A DNA stretch of 64,000 nucleotides, taken from assembly GCF_003057885.1 (NCBI RefSeq), contig NZ_QAGK01000010.1, positions 81,086 through 145,085 on the forward strand, in the 5' to 3' direction. Origin of the DNA: Oceaniglobus ichthyenteri. GTDB taxonomy: Bacteria > Pseudomonadota > Alphaproteobacteria > Rhodobacterales > Rhodobacteraceae. The notes under the pieces were generated by a model, which saw only the letters and a program-made list of their open reading frames with translations, did not search any database and was not told where the DNA came from. This document shows positions 18,387 to 27,509 of this stretch, one piece after another; the stretch's first letter is position 1; the number at the start of each line of letters is the position of its first letter. The translations under genes were made by a program, and so were the position numbers.

Positions 18387-18722
18387 ATGGTAGATACAGA
18401 TCGGCACAAAAAACAGATCAAGGCACAGTTGCAGGAACTTCACAAACGTCTGGACCGCGTCGAAGAAACATTGGATGAACCCGCCGATCGGGATCTGGCA
18501 GATCAGGCAATCGAACTGGAAGATGATGAGGTTCTGGAGGGCATTGGCCGCGCCAGTGTGCGCGACGTCCGGCTGTTGGAGGCGGCGTTGGAGCGGATCG
18601 AAAACGACACCTATGGTATCTGCAACACCTGCGGCACGGAAATCACCACCGCGCGCCTTGATGCCATCCCTTATGCGATGCTGTGTCGCGACTGTGCCGG
18701 GGCAGGCCCGTCAAAATCATAG
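18387..18722 (+). CDS. TraR/DksA family C4 zinc finger protein
   Basis: A 111-residue DksA-like protein with an N-terminal coiled coil (residues about 8-70, LQELHKRLDRVEETLDE). The C4 zinc finger C79-X2-C82-X17-C100-X2-C103 (CNTCGTEITTARLDAIPYA) follows. The acidic tip and length are shorter than E. coli DksA (151 residues), as in DksA paralogues and TraR-like proteins that bind the RNA polymerase secondary channel. AAGGAGCATGAA precedes the start. Whether it responds to ppGpp is not visible. Confidence 0.85.
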   Translation: MVDTDRHKKQIKAQLQELHKRLDRVEETLDEPADRDLADQAIELEDDEVLEGIGRASVRDVRLLEAALERIENDTYGICNTCGTEITTARLDAIPYAMLCRDCAGAGPSKS

Positions 18723-18775
18723 GGCACCGCACCAGCGGATATGAATCCCATCGTGGCACGGGGGCGAGGCGCGGC

Positions 18776-20059
18776 TTAATCCGTGATCTCGTCAAGGCCC
18801 CGTGTCACCACGATCGAGGCCACAGCCATGGCCGCAAAAATGATTAGCGTAATGTGTGGACCGGCCAGTGAGGCCAGCGCGCCAAACACGCCCGACCCCA
18901 ACAGGACAATCCCGATCACCGTGTTTGACACGGCGGTATATGTCGCGCGGTTGTCGGCGGGGGCCATATCGACCAGATAAATCACCCGCCCCTGCCGCAC
19001 CCCGTGATAGGCGAGCATCAGCACAAACAAAACCAGCGGCAGCGCCCAGATCGTACCCGAAGCCCCCGCCAGATCCAGCCCCACCGCCGCCAACAGCGCC
19101 ACCGCCCCGGCCATGCCCGAAAACATCAGCACCTTGCGGCTGGACCGATCAGCCAACCGGCCCCAGATCCACGAACTGAGAAAAGACGCCACCGACGAGG
19201 CCAGCACCAGCGCGCCAAGACGGTCAAACGCGCCCTGCCCCGCCTGCGCGCCCAGCAACACGATATAGGGCGGCGCAAGGGCGGTGGCGGTCAAAAGCCC
19301 CCGCGCCAGGATGAAGCGGCGCAATTGCCGATCACTGCGCAAAATACCAAGCTGACCCAGCGTCGGCGTTTCGGACTGTCCCGGTGCGCGTTCTTCCCAC
19401 AAGGTTGAAAAAAACGCGCCCGCACCAATCCACAACGCCGCAGCCAGGGCAATGGCAACCAGCACCAGCGTCGGGCGGTCCACCAGCCCGGTGATCAGCA
19501 CCAGCGCAAAAATCACCACCGCCCCCGCGCCCAGAGATGTGGCCACGCCAGTTGCCGCACCGCGCCGCGACTGGCCCACGGTCTTGCCCAAAACATCGCT
19601 GTAACTGACCGAACAAACCGACCGTGACACCGCCAGCACCGCCAGCAAAGCACAAATCACCGCCCCCGCGGTGGAACCGGTCAGTGTCAGCGCCGCCAGA
19701 ACGATACCCGCCGCCGCCGCTCCCTGCCCGATGCAGCCCGCCGCCCAGGCCCATTTGCGTTGCGCCATCGCCTGTATTCGCGGCGCGGTGAACAGTTGCG
19801 GCAGCAATGCCCCCGCTTCGCGGATCGGCACCAACAGGCCAACAAAAAATGTCGAAGCCCCTAGATGGGTCAACAGCCAGGACAGCACCAGTTTCGGATC
19901 GATCAGCCCGTCGGCGACCTTGCTCATCGAAAGAGAGGCGGCGTGGCGCAGAAAATTCGCAGGCTCGTGGCGCGCCTGAGCCTGCGACAGACCGCCCGCA
20001 TCCCCGGTGTCATCCACCAGGGCGGTGAACAGCCTGTTCGTGATTGTTGCTCTGCTCAT
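18776..20059 (-). CDS. MFS-type transporter
   Basis: A polytopic membrane protein of 427 residues with about 12 hydrophobic segments and an MFS-like central break (residues about 190-225). Short signatures include HLGASTFFVGLLVPIREAG, FLSSWIWGRLADRSSRKVL (the A-motif-like loop G-R-L-A-D-R) and a Gly/Ala-rich last segment. Start 20059 (MSRATITNRL) follows GGGGGTG; the frame runs up to 20224 but the extension is not credible. Substrate unknown. It is convergent with the DksA-like gene, 53 bases between stops. Confidence 0.85.
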   Translation of the reverse strand: MSRATITNRLFTALVDDTGDAGGLSQAQARHEPANFLRHAASLSMSKVADGLIDPKLVLSWLLTHLGASTFFVGLLVPIREAGALLPQLFTAPRIQAMAQRKWAWAAGCIGQGAAAAGIVLAALTLTGSTAGAVICALLAVLAVSRSVCSVSYSDVLGKTVGQSRRGAATGVATSLGAGAVVIFALVLITGLVDRPTLVLVAIALAAALWIGAGAFFSTLWEERAPGQSETPTLGQLGILRSDRQLRRFILARGLLTATALAPPYIVLLGAQAGQGAFDRLGALVLASSVASFLSSWIWGRLADRSSRKVLMFSGMAGAVALLAAVGLDLAGASGTIWALPLVLFVLMLAYHGVRQGRVIYLVDMAPADNRATYTAVSNTVIGIVLLGSGVFGALASLAGPHITLIIFAAMAVASIVVTRGLDEITD

Positions 20060-20254
20060 CGCACCCCCGGCTGAATGGTCGTCGGCATGCGCACAAGAAA
20101 CGTCAGCGGGCCGGAAAACACAAGCAGCGCGGCGATACCGGTCTGTTTGGCGGCGATCGGCATCACATTTGGCTGGCCCCTTTGTGCCGGGGCTGACTGT
20201 TATCCCGGCCAAAGGCGCAATCACCCTACTAAAACAGGGGCGATTTCAGAGACG

Positions 20255-20923
20255 TTAGAATACGCGCTTTTGTCGTTTGCGATATCTGCGAAAGCTGAAC
20301 GCCAACGCCACACACAGGACAGCGGGCACCAAAAGCGCCTTGAAGGCCACGCTTTGAAACAGGAACGCGCCGCCGATGCCGCCGATCAAAAACCCCGAGA
20401 TGATCAGCAGGAACAGGACCGCCTTGCGCCTGTCAAAGGTTTGCCCCCGCACCATCATGCCGATCATGATCCCCAGATCGGTGAATATTCCGGTCAGGTG
20501 CGTGGTACGCACAATTGCGCCGCTATAACTTGTCGCCAGCGCGTTTTGCACACCGCACGCCGTTGCCGCCGCGAAATAGCCAAAGATCGACCCTTTTGCC
20601 AACAACAGATAGGCGATGAAAAACAACGCCGCTTCCGTCATCAGCGCGGTATCGTAATGGTGACTGACCGTCAGCGCGCTGCCGCGCAGCAAAAAGCCGG
20701 ATATCGCCGCCCCCAGAAGAAACGAAACCAACACCCCCGCCAGATGGGACGTGCTGGACAGCGACGGATCATACAGCGCAGCGCCAAGCAATGTCGCCGT
20801 GCCCGATACATGCGATATCGCCAACCGGTCAAAACCCAGAAACCCGATCACATTGACCAGCCCGGCGATGAACGCCAGCAAGAACGCGCCAAATTCAATC
20901 CATCTTGGCAGTTTGGTGATCAA
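20255..20923 (-). CDS. DUF1275 (YoaK) family membrane protein
   Basis: A 222-residue inner-membrane protein with six hydrophobic segments and the family pattern AFIAGLVNVIGFLGFDRLAI near residues 16-35, then HVSGTATLLG and ATACGVQNALATSYSGAIVRTTHLTGIFTDLG in the second half (given here as neighbouring blocks of the conserved region). Function of DUF1275 is not established; some members are described as transporter-like. It is upstream of the MFS gene on the same strand with a 195-base gap holding no other gene. Confidence 0.88.
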   Translation of the reverse strand: MITKLPRWIEFGAFLLAFIAGLVNVIGFLGFDRLAISHVSGTATLLGAALYDPSLSSTSHLAGVLVSFLLGAAISGFLLRGSALTVSHHYDTALMTEAALFFIAYLLLAKGSIFGYFAAATACGVQNALATSYSGAIVRTTHLTGIFTDLGIMIGMMVRGQTFDRRKAVLFLLIISGFLIGGIGGAFLFQSVAFKALLVPAVLCVALAFSFRRYRKRQKRVF

Positions 20924-21086
20924 GATCTGGCCTCACTTGGTTCTTGCCCGCCACCCTAAGCGCTCTTGCCGCGTTCTGCCAGATTGCGGGGGTGAATTTT
21001 GATCATGAACCGCGGCACGCCCCCCGCGCCCTATGAGGGCAGCGTGGAAAACAGGTGTTTTCGCCCCGCAATCAAAGGAGGATACA

Positions 21087-21302
21087 GTGCGCGGCAAACC
21101 CTTTACAGCTACGGTTAAATTGATCAATATCTCACTCTGTTGCCCGACACAGTATTGCCCGGACCCTTGCCCATGCGAATTGATCTTAGCGCGCTTTTTG
21201 CCGCTGCCCCTTCGCCATATGTTCTTCTTGATTCTGACCTGCGCATGGTTTGGGTCAATGATGCCTATGTTGACGTCACCGGGCGGGACCGCGACACCCT
21301 GA
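21087..21302 (+). other. possible short Cys-rich ORF with a strong ribosome site, overlapping the kinase start
   Basis: AAAGGAGG at 21074-21081 is the best ribosome-binding sequence of this region, yet it precedes a GTG at 21087 that is not in the kinase frame. The resulting frame (71 codons) has five cysteines within residues 17-31 (LCCPTQYCPDPCPCE) and runs 130 bases into the kinase gene. It may be a translated leader affecting the kinase start at 21173, or chance. Low confidence. Confidence 0.2.
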
Positions 21303-24073
21303 TCGGGCGCATCATGACCGAGGCATTCCCCGCCCCTGCCGACTCCACCTCTGATCAGATGCTGCGCGGGTCGTTTCGGCGGGTTCTTGAAACAGGGCGG
21401 GTCGATCATTTGCCGTTGATCCCCTATCCGATCAAGACGGCAACCGGCCAAATCATTGATCGTTTCTGGAGCGCGACGCACACGCCCATTCTGGATGCAG
21501 ACGGGCGCGTCGAATTCATTTTGCAAAATTCGATGGATGTGACCGACCTGTATCACTCCGAACACGCCGCAAGCGAACGGACCAGCCCGGATCAGGCATC
21601 TGTGCTGCAACGGGCCGAAGCGGTTGCAAACGAAAACCTGGCCCTCGGAGAGATGACCCGGTTCTTTCAGTCGGCGTTTGATCAGGCGCCCAGCTTCATG
21701 GCCATCGTCAACGGTCCGCAACATGAATTTCAGATCGTGAACAGATCCTATGTCGATCTTGTCGATGGGCGCGATCTGGTTGGCCTGACGGTGCGCGAGG
21801 CCCTGCCCGAACTGGAAGGTCAGGGATTTTTTGAACTGCTCGATCGGGTTTATACCACCGGTGAGCCGGTTTCGATCAAGGGCATGGGCGCACAGCTGAA
21901 ATCCCCGGCAAACGGGCAGATGGCACAGCGTTTCGTCGATTTCATTTTTCATCCCATAAAGGATGAAACCGGCACCCCGACCGGAATATTCATTCAAGGG
22001 CATGATGTAACCGGCCAGAAAACCGCCGAGGCACAGCTGACCGCGACCCGCGAAAAGTTCAGAACCATGGCGCAGACCATGCCAAACCACGTCTGGACCG
22101 CTGAAAAGGACGGGGGGATCAATTGGCTCAACGATCGGATTTATCGCTTCACCGGCCTGCGCGAGGGGGATTTATACGGAACCAATTGGGGACGTGTCGT
22201 TCACCCTGACGATTTGGAAACCGTAAGTACACAATGGGCCGACACCATTCGGCATGGCAAGACCTATGAATCCGAATTTCGCATTCAGGCCGCCGATGGC
22301 AGTTACCGGTGGCATCTGGTGCGCGCGTCGCCTCTGCGCTCTGACGACGGGGCGCTGATCGGCTGGGTCGGAACCAATACCGACATCGAAGAGCGTAAAA
22401 GCACCGAAAACCAGATTGCCCAATTGAATGCGACGCTGGAAACCCGTGTTGCCGCCCGCAATCAAGAACTGGAAGAGCTGCACGCCACCTTGCGACAAAG
22501 TCTCAAGATGGAGGCGATTGGCAGCCTTGCCGGTGGCATCGCCCATGATTTCAACAACCTGTTGCAGGTCATCACCGGCAACCTGCAACTGCTCGGGCGC
22601 GAGATCGCGGCCGACTCGGCGGGGCAGGAACGGCTGGATCAGGCGATGAAGGCCGTGATGCGGGGCGCGACACTTGCCTCGCAACTTTTGTCATTTGCGC
22701 GCAAGCAACCGCTGGCGCCGGTTGTGACGAATCTGCGCCGCCTGATTGGCGAGAATTGGGATATCCTGAGCAGCGCGATTGGCGAAGGTGTCGAAATCGA
22801 AACGCAGTTTGCCGATGATCTGTGGAACACCAACGTCGATCCGAACAACATGGAAAATGCGCTGTTGAATCTGGCGATCAACGCGCGCGATGCGATGGAG
22901 CGACACGGCAAGCTGAGGATCAGCGTTGAAAATGCCGATCTGGGGGCCGCCGATGTGCGCGCCCATCCGGGGCTGGAGCCGGGCCAGTACGTGACACTGG
23001 CGGTCACAGATACCGGATCGGGCATTCCCGACGATGTGGCCGAACGGATATTCGAACCGTTCTTCACCACCAAGGAGGATGGCAAAGGCACCGGGTTGGG
23101 CCTGTCGATGGTGTATGGGTTTGCCAAACAATCGGGCGGGCATGTCACCATCGACAGCAAGGTGGGCAAAGGCACAACCATCCGCATCTATCTGCCAAGA
23201 TCGTTGGAAAACGAACAGGTGTCTGATCAGACCGGGTCTGATGGCCTGTCGGGCGGGTCTGAAACCATTCTTCTTGTCGAAGACGATGACGACGTGCGCG
23301 AAACCGCGTTCAGCATGCTTTCGGATCTTGGATACACCGTTCTTCAGGCCGCCGGGGCCGACACCGCGTTACAGCATTTGCAGGGCGACGCGGCAATCGA
23401 TCTGTTGTTTACCGATGTGGTGATGCCCGGCAAAACCACCGGTCAGGATCTGGCGGAAATGGCGCGTGAATTGCGGCCCGGTTTGCCGGTGCTGTTCACG
23501 TCAGGTTATGTTCAGGATACCATCGTGCATGACGGCCATCTTGACGAAGGATTGCAACTGCTTGGAAAGCCCTACACACAGCTTTCAATGGCGCGCAAGA
23601 TCCGGGATGTTCTGGCACTTGAGGGAACACCGATCCAGCCGCGCGCAACTTGCACCCAACCGCCCGAGGAAAAGCGCGCGCCAGACCGGGCAGCCAGTCT
23701 CAAACCTCACCACATTCTGCTTTGTGAAGACGACCCATTGATCCGGATGGATGTTGCCCTTGGGCTTCGCGATGCCGGATATGAGGTTTTCGAAGCGCCA
23801 ACAGCCCAAGGCGCGATTGACATACTAAAGGCAGAAACCATCGCCCTTTTGATCACGGATGTCGGATTGCCGGATCGCTCGGGCGAGGAATTGGCGGTTG
23901 AGGCAAGGCAGTTTCACCCGCAGTTGCCAATCATCTTTGCGACCGGCGGTCTGGATGTGCCGGCGGCGGAAACCCTTGGAAATTGCAAGGTGATGACCAA
24001 ACCATTTCGCGATGTGGCCTTGTTAGAGACAATTGGCACCATGAATGTGGGCCGCGCAGAAATGGCCGACTGA
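21173..24073 (+). CDS. hybrid sensor histidine kinase with PAS repeats and two receiver domains
   Basis: A soluble hybrid kinase of 966 residues. Visible order: three PAS modules (about residues 5-115, 150-275 and 285-410; the third has PNHVWTAEKDGGINWLNDRI and a PAC end), a short coiled coil, a HisKA box with phospho-acceptor H458 in GGIAHDFNNLLQV, a HATPase domain (NLAINARDAM, then GTGLGLSMVYGF), receiver 1 with D748 (LLFTDVVMPG) and receiver 2 with D896 (LLITDVGLPD). No membrane segment, so it senses a cytoplasmic cue. No partner regulator gene is adjacent; output may be through the second receiver or a distant protein. ATG 21173 is chosen; an upstream TTG at 21140 lacks a ribosome site. 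Confidence 0.92.
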   Translation: MRIDLSALFAAAPSPYVLLDSDLRMVWVNDAYVDVTGRDRDTLIGRIMTEAFPAPADSTSDQMLRGSFRRVLETGRVDHLPLIPYPIKTATGQIIDRFWSATHTPILDADGRVEFILQNSMDVTDLYHSEHAASERTSPDQASVLQRAEAVANENLALGEMTRFFQSAFDQAPSFMAIVNGPQHEFQIVNRSYVDLVDGRDLVGLTVREALPELEGQGFFELLDRVYTTGEPVSIKGMGAQLKSPANGQMAQRFVDFIFHPIKDETGTPTGIFIQGHDVTGQKTAEAQLTATREKFRTMAQTMPNHVWTAEKDGGINWLNDRIYRFTGLREGDLYGTNWGRVVHPDDLETVSTQWADTIRHGKTYESEFRIQAADGSYRWHLVRASPLRSDDGALIGWVGTNTDIEERKSTENQIAQLNATLETRVAARNQELEELHATLRQSLKMEAIGSLAGGIAHDFNNLLQVITGNLQLLGREIAADSAGQERLDQAMKAVMRGATLASQLLSFARKQPLAPVVTNLRRLIGENWDILSSAIGEGVEIETQFADDLWNTNVDPNNMENALLNLAINARDAMERHGKLRISVENADLGAADVRAHPGLEPGQYVTLAVTDTGSGIPDDVAERIFEPFFTTKEDGKGTGLGLSMVYGFAKQSGGHVTIDSKVGKGTTIRIYLPRSLENEQVSDQTGSDGLSGGSETILLVEDDDDVRETAFSMLSDLGYTVLQAAGADTALQHLQGDAAIDLLFTDVVMPGKTTGQDLAEMARELRPGLPVLFTSGYVQDTIVHDGHLDEGLQLLGKPYTQLSMARKIRDVLALEGTPIQPRATCTQPPEEKRAPDRAASLKPHHILLCEDDPLIRMDVALGLRDAGYEVFEAPTAQGAIDILKAETIALLITDVGLPDRSGEELAVEARQFHPQLPIIFATGGLDVPAAETLGNCKVMTKPFRDVALLETIGTMNVGRAEMAD

Positions 24074-24153
24074 GGCAGGTTTCAACGGCAGTCGGCGATT
24101 TTGGCAACCTGAATCAAAACGCGGCCGGTATGCATTCCGATCCGGCGCGCCAA

Positions 24154-24171
24154 TGGCCGCAACTGCGGCCA
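24154..24171. terminator. stem-loop between convergent kinase and GMC genes
   Basis: TGGCCGCA and TGCGGCCA form a near-perfect hairpin about 80 bases after the kinase stop and 37 bases from the GMC gene stop. No strong T-run; probable transcript end for one or both genes. Confidence 0.4.
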
Positions 24172-24207
24172 CCGAACCCCGTTTCATTTTATGCGACACG
24201 CCGCCAA

Positions 24208-25830
24208 TCAGTCTTGTGTTACGCTTGCCGCAATCGCATCGACCGCCCTGAGCGAAAGCGCGGCAATCGTAAGGCTTGGGTTGGCCGTGGCCGATGTGGG
24301 AAACGTGCCAGACCCCAGCAAAAACAGATTGCGGTGATCAAAGCTGCGCAGATCGCCATCCACCACCGAATCCTTGGCATCCTTGCCCATGCGCACGGTG
24401 CCGATGATATGGCCTGCCCCCTGAATATCGGGCGAATGGTTGATGTTGGTGGCACCGATGGCGGCGAACACCTCGTCATGAGCCTGTTGGGCGGCGTCCA
24501 GACCGGCGCGCGTGTAATCGGAGTAATCGAAATGAATCCGCGGCAACGGCATGCCGTTGGCATCCTTTTTGTCAGGGTCCAATGTCACGCGGTTTTCGGC
24601 ATCGGGCGATTGTTCGACCAGCGAACTGATGCGCAACTGACGCGAGGTCGCATCCTTAATCGCGGCGTCAAGTTCGGCACCGCGCAGGCCCGAATTGGCC
24701 AGATCGGCCGCTGTCGACAGGGGCGCACCGGTGGGCCAGGCGTGGCCATCATTGGCGATTTCAATCCGAAACGCGGCATGGTCCTTGCGGAAATCACCAT
24801 CGCGCAGATTTTCGATACCCGAGGTCGAAAGCGGGCCGCGGAAGGGCCACACAGGCTCGGGCGTTTCTGCCCAGCTGAGTTTTGAGGGGTGATCCATCAG
24901 ATTGCGCCCCACCTGATCAGAGCTGTTGGCAACACCATTCGCCGCCCCCTCTTGCGCTGAATTAAGCAGCAGGCGCGGTGTTTCAATGCCGTGGGCCGCA
25001 ACAACCACAACCTTGCCGGTGGCCGTGCCGGTGCTGCCATCGGCCCGGCGGAAATCGACCGAGGTTATCTTGCCATCCGCACCAAGATTAAGCCGCGTTG
25101 CGGTGGTTTGATCATGCACAACCGCGCCCGCCGCTTCGGCCTGTTTCACATGAACGGTTGCGTCATATTTCGCCTGAATGGGACAGATCGGAATGCACGA
25201 CGCGTTGCCGCAACATTCGGGGCGGTCGGCATGAAAGACCGAATTTCGCCCCTGCGGTGTGGCACGCAGTTCAAATCTTGTGCCCTCCAACGCCTTACCC
25301 ACCTGTTTGTCCAGATAGGTGACCGGGATCATCGGCATCGGGTATTCGCCCGACCTGGGTGAACCCAGATCCTCGGCGCTGTCGCCCGCGACGCCAATCT
25401 CTTGTTCAGCGGCAAGATAGAAAGGCTCAAGCGCGTCATAATCAATCGGCCAGTCAACGGCGTGGCCATAAAGCGATTTCAGTTTGAAATCGGCCGGCAC
25501 GTTGCGCAATGTCGTGCCCAACCAGTGCCATGTCGTACCGCCCACCACCTTGATATAGGTGGATTTGAAATTTTCGGGGCCCATCTGTTGATAATAATCT
25601 TCGATGCGGTGAGTCAGGGGATGGGGCGCGGTCGGGTCATTCGGATAAGGCGATTCCGGCACCTTGATCTTGGCATCCCAAAAGGTCTGAACGGCATCAA
25701 ACCGGTCAATCCGCTTGCCACTCTCCAGAAAGGCAACCTTCAGCCCTTTTTGCGCCAGCTTTGCGCCCGCAATCGCCCCGGCCACGCCGGTGCCGATGAT
25801 CAGAATGTCTGTGGTAATGTCATTTGCCAT
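24208..25830 (-). CDS. GMC family dehydrogenase, large subunit (gluconate/fructose/glucose dehydrogenase-like)
   Basis: A 540-residue flavoprotein with the FAD motif GTGVAGAIAG at residues 13-22 and the GMC C-terminal His region (NHSPDIQGAGHIIGT). The cysteine set CCGNASCIPICP (C206, C207, C212, C216) has the CC-X4-C-X3-C spacing described for the 3Fe-4S cluster of FAD glucose dehydrogenase from Burkholderia. That places it in the membrane-bound sugar/polyol dehydrogenase branch and not the oxygen-using oxidases. It has no signal of its own and probably leaves the cell with the Tat-tagged small subunit encoded 49 bases upstream. Start 25830 follows AAGGAC. Substrate unknown. Confidence 0.9.
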   Translation of the reverse strand: MANDITTDILIIGTGVAGAIAGAKLAQKGLKVAFLESGKRIDRFDAVQTFWDAKIKVPESPYPNDPTAPHPLTHRIEDYYQQMGPENFKSTYIKVVGGTTWHWLGTTLRNVPADFKLKSLYGHAVDWPIDYDALEPFYLAAEQEIGVAGDSAEDLGSPRSGEYPMPMIPVTYLDKQVGKALEGTRFELRATPQGRNSVFHADRPECCGNASCIPICPIQAKYDATVHVKQAEAAGAVVHDQTTATRLNLGADGKITSVDFRRADGSTGTATGKVVVVAAHGIETPRLLLNSAQEGAANGVANSSDQVGRNLMDHPSKLSWAETPEPVWPFRGPLSTSGIENLRDGDFRKDHAAFRIEIANDGHAWPTGAPLSTAADLANSGLRGAELDAAIKDATSRQLRISSLVEQSPDAENRVTLDPDKKDANGMPLPRIHFDYSDYTRAGLDAAQQAHDEVFAAIGATNINHSPDIQGAGHIIGTVRMGKDAKDSVVDGDLRSFDHRNLFLLGSGTFPTSATANPSLTIAALSLRAVDAIAASVTQD

Positions 25831-25879
25831 GTAAATTTGTCCTTGAATCAGATGTGGCCGGAAGAGAAAGAGATCAAAT

Positions 25880-26323
25880 TCACGCCGCTGGCGGCTCTGA
25901 CCAATACCCCACACCACCGCCGCAAAACGCCATCGGCTTGGAATAGCTCATCGCCTGCCAGATCAGCGCGTCGGTATAGGTAACCACCTGCAGATCATCG
26001 GGATCGGGCGATATCCCGGTGTACCAAGCCGCCACGATGTCATTGGCAAGATCTTCGTCAGATTGCCCATCTGCCAGTGCAGAAATTTCATCTTCCTTGC
26101 CCATGGCGACGAAAGATTTAAGGATCTTGGCGCCAACATCCTCATACAGGCTTTCCTTATTCAGCAGATTTTCGGACAGGGCCAGAAACGCCTCGGTATC
26201 CATGCCCGCAGCAAAGGCCCGGCCCGGCAGATGCGTCAGGGACAGCACGGAAATCCCCGAAACCGCAGACAACAGACCGCGCCGGGTTATGGTTGCCGAA
26301 TTTCCCGAATTTGTATGAGCCAT
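25880..26323 (-). CDS. Tat-exported small subunit of a GMC sugar dehydrogenase (gamma subunit-like)
   Basis: A 147-residue protein with a twin-arginine leader (TITRRGLLSAVSGIS near residues 12-26). It carries the family pattern of the sorbitol/glucose dehydrogenase small subunit: FLALSENLLNKE, then AAWYTGISPDPDDLQVVTY and a C-terminal YWSEPPA. In related enzymes this subunit acts as chaperone and carries the large subunit through Tat. AAGGGGA lies six bases before the ATG at 26323. It is directly upstream of the GMC gene. The usual third subunit, a multihaem cytochrome c, is not encoded here. Confidence 0.88.
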   Translation of the reverse strand: MAHTNSGNSATITRRGLLSAVSGISVLSLTHLPGRAFAAGMDTEAFLALSENLLNKESLYEDVGAKILKSFVAMGKEDEISALADGQSDEDLANDIVAAWYTGISPDPDDLQVVTYTDALIWQAMSYSKPMAFCGGGVGYWSEPPAA

Positions 26324-26583
26324 GCAATTTCCCCTTTTTCTTGCCATGCCAAGCGCAGGCCGACTTGACCTGTCCAACGTGCCACGGGTGCGGTTTGTTC
26401 CCCGGTGTCAGATATCGGCCCTTGTTTGATCATCCGGCGCGCTCACCGCCGGGTCGGGAAAAGCCACCACACCGCCTTGCGATTGGTTTGGGCCTTGGCT
26501 TTGGCGCTTGGGCCGCTACCTTAGCATGCAGAACCGACGCAACTTTGTGTTAAAACCATTTTTTGGAAGGAGCTTGATCAATC

Positions 26584-27498
26584 ATGGGATCGCGCATTTT
26601 CACCACTGTCACAGCCATCAGCCTGTCAGCCACAATCGCAACTGGCGCCGCTGCCGACATTACCGTTTCATCAAAAATAGACACCGAAGGCGGCCTGTTG
26701 GGCAACGTCATCGCGCTGGCGCTGGAGGATGCGGGCCTGCCGGTTGAACGTCGCCTGCAACTGGGCGGCACCCAGGTGGTGCGCGAGGCGATTCTGGCCA
26801 ATCAGATCGACATCTATCCCGAATACACCGGCAATGCCGCGTTCTTTTTCAACGAAGCCGACAGCGACATCTGGAAAGACGCCAAGGCCGCCCACGCCCG
26901 CGCCTCCGAATTGGACAGCGCGCAGAACAACATCACCTGGCTTGCATCTGCACCTGCCAATAACACCTGGGCCATTGCCGTAACCGGCCCCGTGGCCAAG
27001 GAAAACACACTCACCACCATGTCTGATTTTGGGGCCTGGGTGGCCGGGGGCGGCACGGTCAAACTGGCCGCGTCGACCGAATTTGTTTCGTCGCCTGCGG
27101 TGTTGCCCGCAATGCAGGCCACCTATGGTTTCGCGCTTTCGCCGGATCAGACGGTGATCCTGTCGGGCGGTGATACGGCGGCAACAATTCAGGCCGCCGC
27201 GCGCGGCACTTCGGGCGTCAATGCGGCGATGGTTTATGGCACCGATGGCGGCGTTGGGGCCACCGGCCTTGTGGTGATGGAGGACGACAAGGGCGTCCAG
27301 CCGGTTTATGAGCCCGCGCCAATCGTGCGTGCCGATGTGCTGGCGGAATATCCCGCCATTGCCGATGTGTTGAACCCGATCTTTGCGGGCCTTGACATGG
27401 CAACGCTGCAACAACTGAACGGGCGGATTCAGGTCGGTGGTGAACCCGCCGAGGCGGTCGCCCGCGATTATCTGACCCAGACCGGAGTTCTGGACTGA
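26584..27498 (+). CDS. yehZ: ABC transporter substrate-binding protein, OsmF/YehZ type
   Basis: A 304-residue exported binding protein (signal peptide about residues 1-24, ending AATGAAA-like residues before DITVSSK) with the OpuAC/ProX-like fold; KIDTEGGLLGNVIALALEDA and DIYPEYTGNAA are typical of quaternary-amine binding proteins. Length matches E. coli YehZ/OsmF (305). It is first in a four-gene set whose order and sizes equal the E. coli yehZYXW operon. E. coli Yeh binds glycine betaine only weakly and is linked to osmotic/starvation stress, so the substrate here is uncertain. AAGGAG lies 11 bases before the ATG. Confidence 0.88.
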   Translation: MGSRIFTTVTAISLSATIATGAAADITVSSKIDTEGGLLGNVIALALEDAGLPVERRLQLGGTQVVREAILANQIDIYPEYTGNAAFFFNEADSDIWKDAKAAHARASELDSAQNNITWLASAPANNTWAIAVTGPVAKENTLTTMSDFGAWVAGGGTVKLAASTEFVSSPAVLPAMQATYGFALSPDQTVILSGGDTAATIQAAARGTSGVNAAMVYGTDGGVGATGLVVMEDDKGVQPVYEPAPIVRADVLAEYPAIADVLNPIFAGLDMATLQQLNGRIQVGGEPAEAVARDYLTQTGVLD

Positions 27499-27509
27499 TC
27501 GCGCGCAGT

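Noticed and set aside
20933..22090. A 385-codon minus-strand frame
   Set aside because: Antisense to the PAS region of the hybrid kinase; no recognisable domain.
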